A stretch of DNA of 40,199 nucleotides from Candidatus Woesearchaeota archaeon (lineage in GTDB: Archaea > Nanobdellota > Nanobdellia > Woesearchaeales > GW2011-AR9). The position numbers and the translations under genes are program-made. The notes below the pieces were generated by a model. It worked only from the letters and a program-made list of their open reading frames with translations, made no database searches and was not told the origin of the DNA. Where the stretch lies: assembly GCA_018302605.1 (NCBI GenBank), contig JAGVZN010000024.1, positions 1-40,199 of the forward strand, given 5' to 3'. Of the stretch, positions 36,455 to 40,199 are shown in pieces. Within the stretch, counting starts at the first letter, position 1; each line of letters starts with the position of its first letter.

Positions 36455-39400
36455 TTATGCTTTCCTCAACCATAATTTAAGCTTCTCGTTCTTTACCGAG
36501 AATTCATGGACATGTTCGTATGCTTTTGTCGGATCAGCTGTAACCAGATCAAACGCTACTGCACCGACTTTCTCTTCCATCTCATTAATCCAGGGCTTCA
36601 ATGACGATGCTAAACCCACACTCATTTTCAAGACCAATTCGATCTCATCTTTCTTCAGCAGCCCGGCATTTTTCCGCGCATTCTGGATTGCCCGCGTAAT
36701 CTCCCGAGCATAGCCCTCCGCTTCCAGTTGAGCATTCCGTTCAGTATTGACATATACCGTTCCGCATTTACATTCCACCGCAACATAGGGTGACGGCACG
36801 GTCATTTCCACAGCGATCATCTCACGAGTCAGGCGAACTTCCTGTCCTTCAACGGTAAAGACATATACACCTTCCGTCTCAAGATGTCCAAGGATGGTTT
36901 CTGGACTATCCATAGTCAAGCGCGTAATGATGCCCGATGACAATTTTCCATACGCCGGACCGATCAGGGCATATTCCGGCTTGATCTTTCGTTGCACGCC
37001 TTTCACCGCAGCACTCAGCAGAACGCTTTTTGTATTGATCTGTGATTTAAGGATATCATTCAATGAATGTACTGCGTCAAGGACCTCTTTCTGTACACTT
37101 CCCACAACTACTTCTTTTATCGGCCAGCGTAAACTTAACTTTGCTTTTTCCCGGGCCGCAGACGCCCCAGTGATCACCGTCTGCACGATCTCCATCTGTG
37201 CTTCTAAAACGGGATTGATCATCTTCACGTCGGCTGCCGGCCAAGCGTAATGGCCGATACTTTCTTCTTTCAGCTTCCATGCTTCTTTCAGATTCAGATA
37301 TATCGCTTCGGTAATAAATGGTGCGACAACATGAAACATCTTCAGACATTCCAGCAAGACACGGCCTAAGGTATACACACAGGCTTCCCGCTCATCACCC
37401 GTGCCGATCGTACTCTTATCCCGCACGATTTGTACATACGTTCTGCTCAAATCCAAAAATAATTTTTCCAATGGCTCGATGATCTCATCGAGGCGATAAT
37501 TCTCCATTAATTGTGTCACAGACACAATGGTTTCATGCATTCTTGAAAAAATATACTTTTCTTCTGGACCAAGTTCTGGTGGTTTCTTCGCTGTCAATGG
37601 ATTATAGTTAATCTCATCGGCGAGATGTAAGACTAATTTGTGCAAGTTCCAGAGAATCATCAGGTTGCGCTGTTTAACCACACATTCTTCCCAGCTGAAA
37701 TTAAAATCCTCACCGGCATTTGTCTGTCCCGTGTAATAGCGTAAGACATCCGCCCCGTATTTATCAATAACCTCATCGGGAGAGATTATATTGCCTAACG
37801 ATTTTGACATCTTCACACCCTCGACATCCGTTACAAAGCCGTGCATATAGACCGCTTTAAAAGAGGGCTTATCAAATGCCAAAAAAGAAGCGACCATCAA
37901 AAGATTATACCAGCCGCGGACCTGATCTTTCCCTTCCAGAATAAAATCGGCGGGAAATAACTTTTCGAAAGTCTTTTTATCCGTCGGATAATCAAGACAA
38001 TTCCACGAGGCAGTACCGGCATCAATCCAAACATCTAAAATATCCGGCACGCGCCGATAGACTTTGCCGTCTTTGGTAATCGTGATCACATCAATCTCGG
38101 GGATGTGCATCCCCTTGACTTTTGAACCAGACAATTTCTCCAGTTCTGCGGCGCTGCCGACAACAATATAATCTCCATCGGCTGCCTGCCAGATTGGGAC
38201 AGGCGTTCCCCAATAGCGCTGTTTCGTAATTGAATTATCTCGTAAATTGTCTAACCAAGAAGTAAAAGCGTTCTTTCCACTTTGCGGATTCCAGTAGATC
38301 CCCTCGTTGGCAGAGAGCATCTTCTCTTTCAAATCCTCTACTTTGAAGAACCATTGTTTCGTCGTCCTGAAGATTACCGGCTGGTGGCTTCGTTCACCAT
38401 GAGGATAATCGTGGACGTATGATTCTTTCGCCACAAGCGCACCAGCATCTTTAATCGCAGTAATAAATTTTGGATCATCCGTTTTCGCTTTCCACCCATT
38501 AAACGGCCCAAAGTCCGCAAACAAGCCTTCTTCATTGACGCAATTAAACGGTGGAAGATGATTGAGATGCCCGACTTCGTAATCCTCCGGCCCGCAGCCC
38601 GGGGCGCAATGGACCAATCCTGTTCCGGCAGAGTCATCAACATATTCGCTACTTAACAAAACAGAGAATAATTTTGGATTCTTTTGCAACTCTTTAGGCA
38701 GATATTTCTCAACATGCAGGGGATGGACATACTTTTTTCCTTCCAATTCTTTTCCACGATATTCTTTAACGATCGTTACTGTAGCAAATCCCGCTTTAGC
38801 CAATACTTTCTCAGCCCATGATTTGGCGACGATCCAATGTTCTGCACCTGCCTTAACTTCAACATATTCCAGTTCCGGATGGACCATGACCGCCAGATTA
38901 AGAGGAATTGTCCAAGGTGTTGTTGTCCAGACAATCAGGAATTGGGCGGGATTATCAGCAGATTGCAGCTTGACATAGATGGATGTATCTTTGATAGATT
39001 TATATTCAAGTTCATGCTTGGCCACAGCCGTCTGCGTTGCGGCATCCCAATGCATCGTGCGCAAGCCCTGATACAGGCGCTTTTTCTCATGCGCTTTCTT
39101 GATCAGCCACCATTCTGCTTCCATAAATTCTTTGGTGATCGGTTGATAAGGATTAGTGAAATCTAATGTACTTCCTACTCGCTGGAAATCCTCATTCATC
39201 TTTTCCATCATTTCCAGGCAGAATTTCTTGCATTCCTTTGTAAATTTCCCCACGCCAAACTTCTCAATATCTTCTTTATTCTTCAAGTTCAGTTTGGACA
39301 TTGTCTTCTGCTCTGTCGGCAGGCCATGCATATCATAGCCCATTCGATCCCAGACATTAAAACCATTCATCCGCTTGTAGCGCAGAACAAGATCTTTCAA

Positions 39401-39580
39401 AGCCATATTCCAGGCGTGACCTAGATGGATATGGCCCGACGTATACGGTGGCCCTTCCAAGAAATAGAATTTTTGGCCTTGTTGGTTGCGCTTGCGCAGT
39501 TTCTCAACGGTCTTATTTTTCTTCCAGAATGCGAGGATTTCCGGTTCCAGTACTTGTGGATTGTATTGTTCGAAGCGCAT
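36455..39580 (-). CDS. ileS: Isoleucyl-tRNA synthetase
   Basis: 1041 residues, a normal length for the archaeal/eukaryotic IleRS. Class I signatures are GPPYTSGHIHLGHAWN (HIGH written as HLGH) and GVKMSKSLGN; the tryptophan-rich catalytic and editing regions are seen as QFLIVWTTTPWTIPLNLAVMVHPE and DSAGTGLVHCAPGCGPEDYE. The anticodon-binding helices and a C-terminal domain follow. It charges tRNA-Ile and edits Val. TATA box CTTTTTAAAC at 39603-39612 lies about 27 nt before the ATG (leaderless). Confidence 0.96.
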   Translation of the reverse strand: MRFEQYNPQVLEPEILAFWKKNKTVEKLRKRNQQGQKFYFLEGPPYTSGHIHLGHAWNMALKDLVLRYKRMNGFNVWDRMGYDMHGLPTEQKTMSKLNLKNKEDIEKFGVGKFTKECKKFCLEMMEKMNEDFQRVGSTLDFTNPYQPITKEFMEAEWWLIKKAHEKKRLYQGLRTMHWDAATQTAVAKHELEYKSIKDTSIYVKLQSADNPAQFLIVWTTTPWTIPLNLAVMVHPELEYVEVKAGAEHWIVAKSWAEKVLAKAGFATVTIVKEYRGKELEGKKYVHPLHVEKYLPKELQKNPKLFSVLLSSEYVDDSAGTGLVHCAPGCGPEDYEVGHLNHLPPFNCVNEEGLFADFGPFNGWKAKTDDPKFITAIKDAGALVAKESYVHDYPHGERSHQPVIFRTTKQWFFKVEDLKEKMLSANEGIYWNPQSGKNAFTSWLDNLRDNSITKQRYWGTPVPIWQAADGDYIVVGSAAELEKLSGSKVKGMHIPEIDVITITKDGKVYRRVPDILDVWIDAGTASWNCLDYPTDKKTFEKLFPADFILEGKDQVRGWYNLLMVASFLAFDKPSFKAVYMHGFVTDVEGVKMSKSLGNIISPDEVIDKYGADVLRYYTGQTNAGEDFNFSWEECVVKQRNLMILWNLHKLVLHLADEINYNPLTAKKPPELGPEEKYIFSRMHETIVSVTQLMENYRLDEIIEPLEKLFLDLSRTYVQIVRDKSTIGTGDEREACVYTLGRVLLECLKMFHVVAPFITEAIYLNLKEAWKLKEESIGHYAWPAADVKMINPVLEAQMEIVQTVITGASAAREKAKLSLRWPIKEVVVGSVQKEVLDAVHSLNDILKSQINTKSVLLSAAVKGVQRKIKPEYALIGPAYGKLSSGIITRLTMDSPETILGHLETEGVYVFTVEGQEVRLTREMIAVEMTVPSPYVAVECKCGTVYVNTERNAQLEAEGYAREITRAIQNARKNAGLLKKDEIELVLKMSVGLASSLKPWINEMEEKVGAVAFDLVTADPTKAYEHVHEFSVKNEKLKLWLRKA

Positions 39581-39602
39581 AACCGAGTGGGAATGGGTGG
39601 TT

Positions 39603-39612
39603 GTTTAAAAAG
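39603..39612 (-). promoter_or_regulatory. TATA box of ileS
   Basis: CTTTTTAAAC on the reverse strand, centred about 27 nt before ATG 39580. Confidence 0.5.
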
Positions 39613-39624
39613 ATTCTGGCGGTG

Positions 39625-39815
39625 AGGCACAATCCATTTTCTGAGTGATAACTCTGGAGTCTTCGAGAAGCATCGCTCACATCTGGTTTTCGCCAGACCG
39701 AACGGCCGGCAGCACTCCTTCTTTAGAATTATCACACATTCACAAAATGTGGGAGTAACCACATTTGTGCACCAGTGAAGTGTCGTCTCTTCACTGAGTG
39801 TTTCGGATTGTGCCT
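39625..39815. repeat. MITE-like palindromic element E
   Basis: 191 bp with ends AGGCACAATCC and GGATTGTGCCT (perfect 11 bp, with weaker pairing extending to CTGAGTG/CACTGAG). Internal hairpins: TCTGG/CCAGA, CACAAAATGTGG/CCACATTTGTG and CAGTGAAG/CTTCACTG. No second copy in the window, but the plan (outer inverted repeat, inner hairpins, no coding) matches families A-D. It lies 28 nt beyond the stop of the small lipoprotein gene and just upstream of the ileS promoter. Confidence 0.65.
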
Positions 39816-39843
39816 GCTGGAAAAAGAGAAAAAAAAGAAAAAA

Positions 39844-40167
39844 TTATTCCTTTTTTGCCCCGGGTGCATAGACAAAAGAACACTCATTTTTGTCAAAAAC
39901 TCTTCCATCACCACAGGTAAAGTTTGGATAACTTTCGTCTACTCTTGTTATACTTCCCATAGAGGAGAGATAAATATCACCTTCTTGAATAGTGATATAG
40001 AGATTACACCCATCTTTGGCCATCGTCCTACTAACGTATTCCGCTTCGAGAACAATATTATCCTTCAAAACACATTTGTCTTTGATCCACTTTCCATCAC
40101 CATCACACCCACCCAACAATCCCGCCAAGCCGAGCATGGCCGCTCCCGCAACAAGTGTTTTTTTCAT
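39844..40167 (-). CDS. Small predicted lipoprotein (107 aa)
   Basis: MKKTLVAGAAMLGLAGLLGGCDGDG is a signal peptide with a lipobox (LGGC), so the mature protein of about 87 residues should be lipid-anchored. It has four further cysteines (DKCVL, DGCNL, FTCGD, NECSF), suggesting two disulfides outside the cell. The family is not recognised. GAGGTATTAC upstream gives a ribosome binding site. It is the last gene of the window and is complete. Confidence 0.7.
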   Translation of the reverse strand: MKKTLVAGAAMLGLAGLLGGCDGDGKWIKDKCVLKDNIVLEAEYVSRTMAKDGCNLYITIQEGDIYLSSMGSITRVDESYPNFTCGDGRVFDKNECSFVYAPGAKKE

Positions 40168-40199
40168 GTTATGTAATACCTCACTAATTGATATTACAT

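Overview
The window comes from an archaeon, most likely a DPANN-type lineage (Woesearchaeota-like); that lineage call is inference. The archaeal assignment is firm. The RNA polymerase is split into rpoH, rpoB'', rpoB', rpoA' and rpoA'' and followed by eL30, NusA, uS12 and uS7. TFS, prefoldin alpha, FtsY, Taw1 and S26B signal peptidase are of archaeal type. Many genes have a TATA-like box (often TTTAAA or TTATAA) centred 25-29 nt before the start codon with no leader, while internal operon genes carry GGTG/GGAGG Shine-Dalgarno sites.

Layout. 0.1-2.7 kb: signal peptidase, then a reverse-strand chain of three kinase-fold paralogues plus a 28-codon remnant, all beginning MTTID(Q/E)LP and all coupled by ATGA overlaps. 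2.8-4.3 kb: TFS, two unknown or small genes and a minimal nucleotidyltransferase with a palindrome in its promoter. 4.3-7.9 kb: a dTMP-supply cluster (dTMP kinase, a divergent long ThyX-like protein, and a P-loop kinase-dCMP deaminase fusion). 8-12.7 kb: accessory region with a transglutaminase-like lipoprotein, a nucleotidyltransferase/small-protein pair, a UPF0235 protein, a bacterial-type TGT, two truncated reading frames and several palindromic repeats. 12.7-21.9 kb: the RNA polymerase/ribosomal operon on the reverse strand, apparently headed by tRNA-Asp and tRNA-Lys. 21.9-24.1 kb: four tRNA genes, a candidate structured RNA and several MITE-like elements. 24.1-40.2 kb: AlaRS with an inserted HAD-like domain, a CDKAL1-like methylthiotransferase, FtsY and prefoldin, Taw1, a run of unrecognised genes, IleRS and a small lipoprotein.

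Most notable points. (1) All four tRNA genes (Lys, Asp, Tyr, Gly) can be folded to canonical tRNAs only by removing two introns each, one at 37/38 and one in the T loop near 59/60. (2) The intergenic spaces hold at least five kinds of 120-200 bp palindromic elements; three kinds recur or show mobility marks, and one pair shows compensatory base changes in its stems. (3) AlaRS carries a roughly 125-residue HAD-like insertion just before motif 3 and lacks a C-Ala domain. (4) Rpo1N and Rpo2C have each lost zinc-binding cysteines. (5) The kinase-fold array repeats a fixed N-terminal tag. All assignments were made by eye from sequence; no database search or folding program was run.
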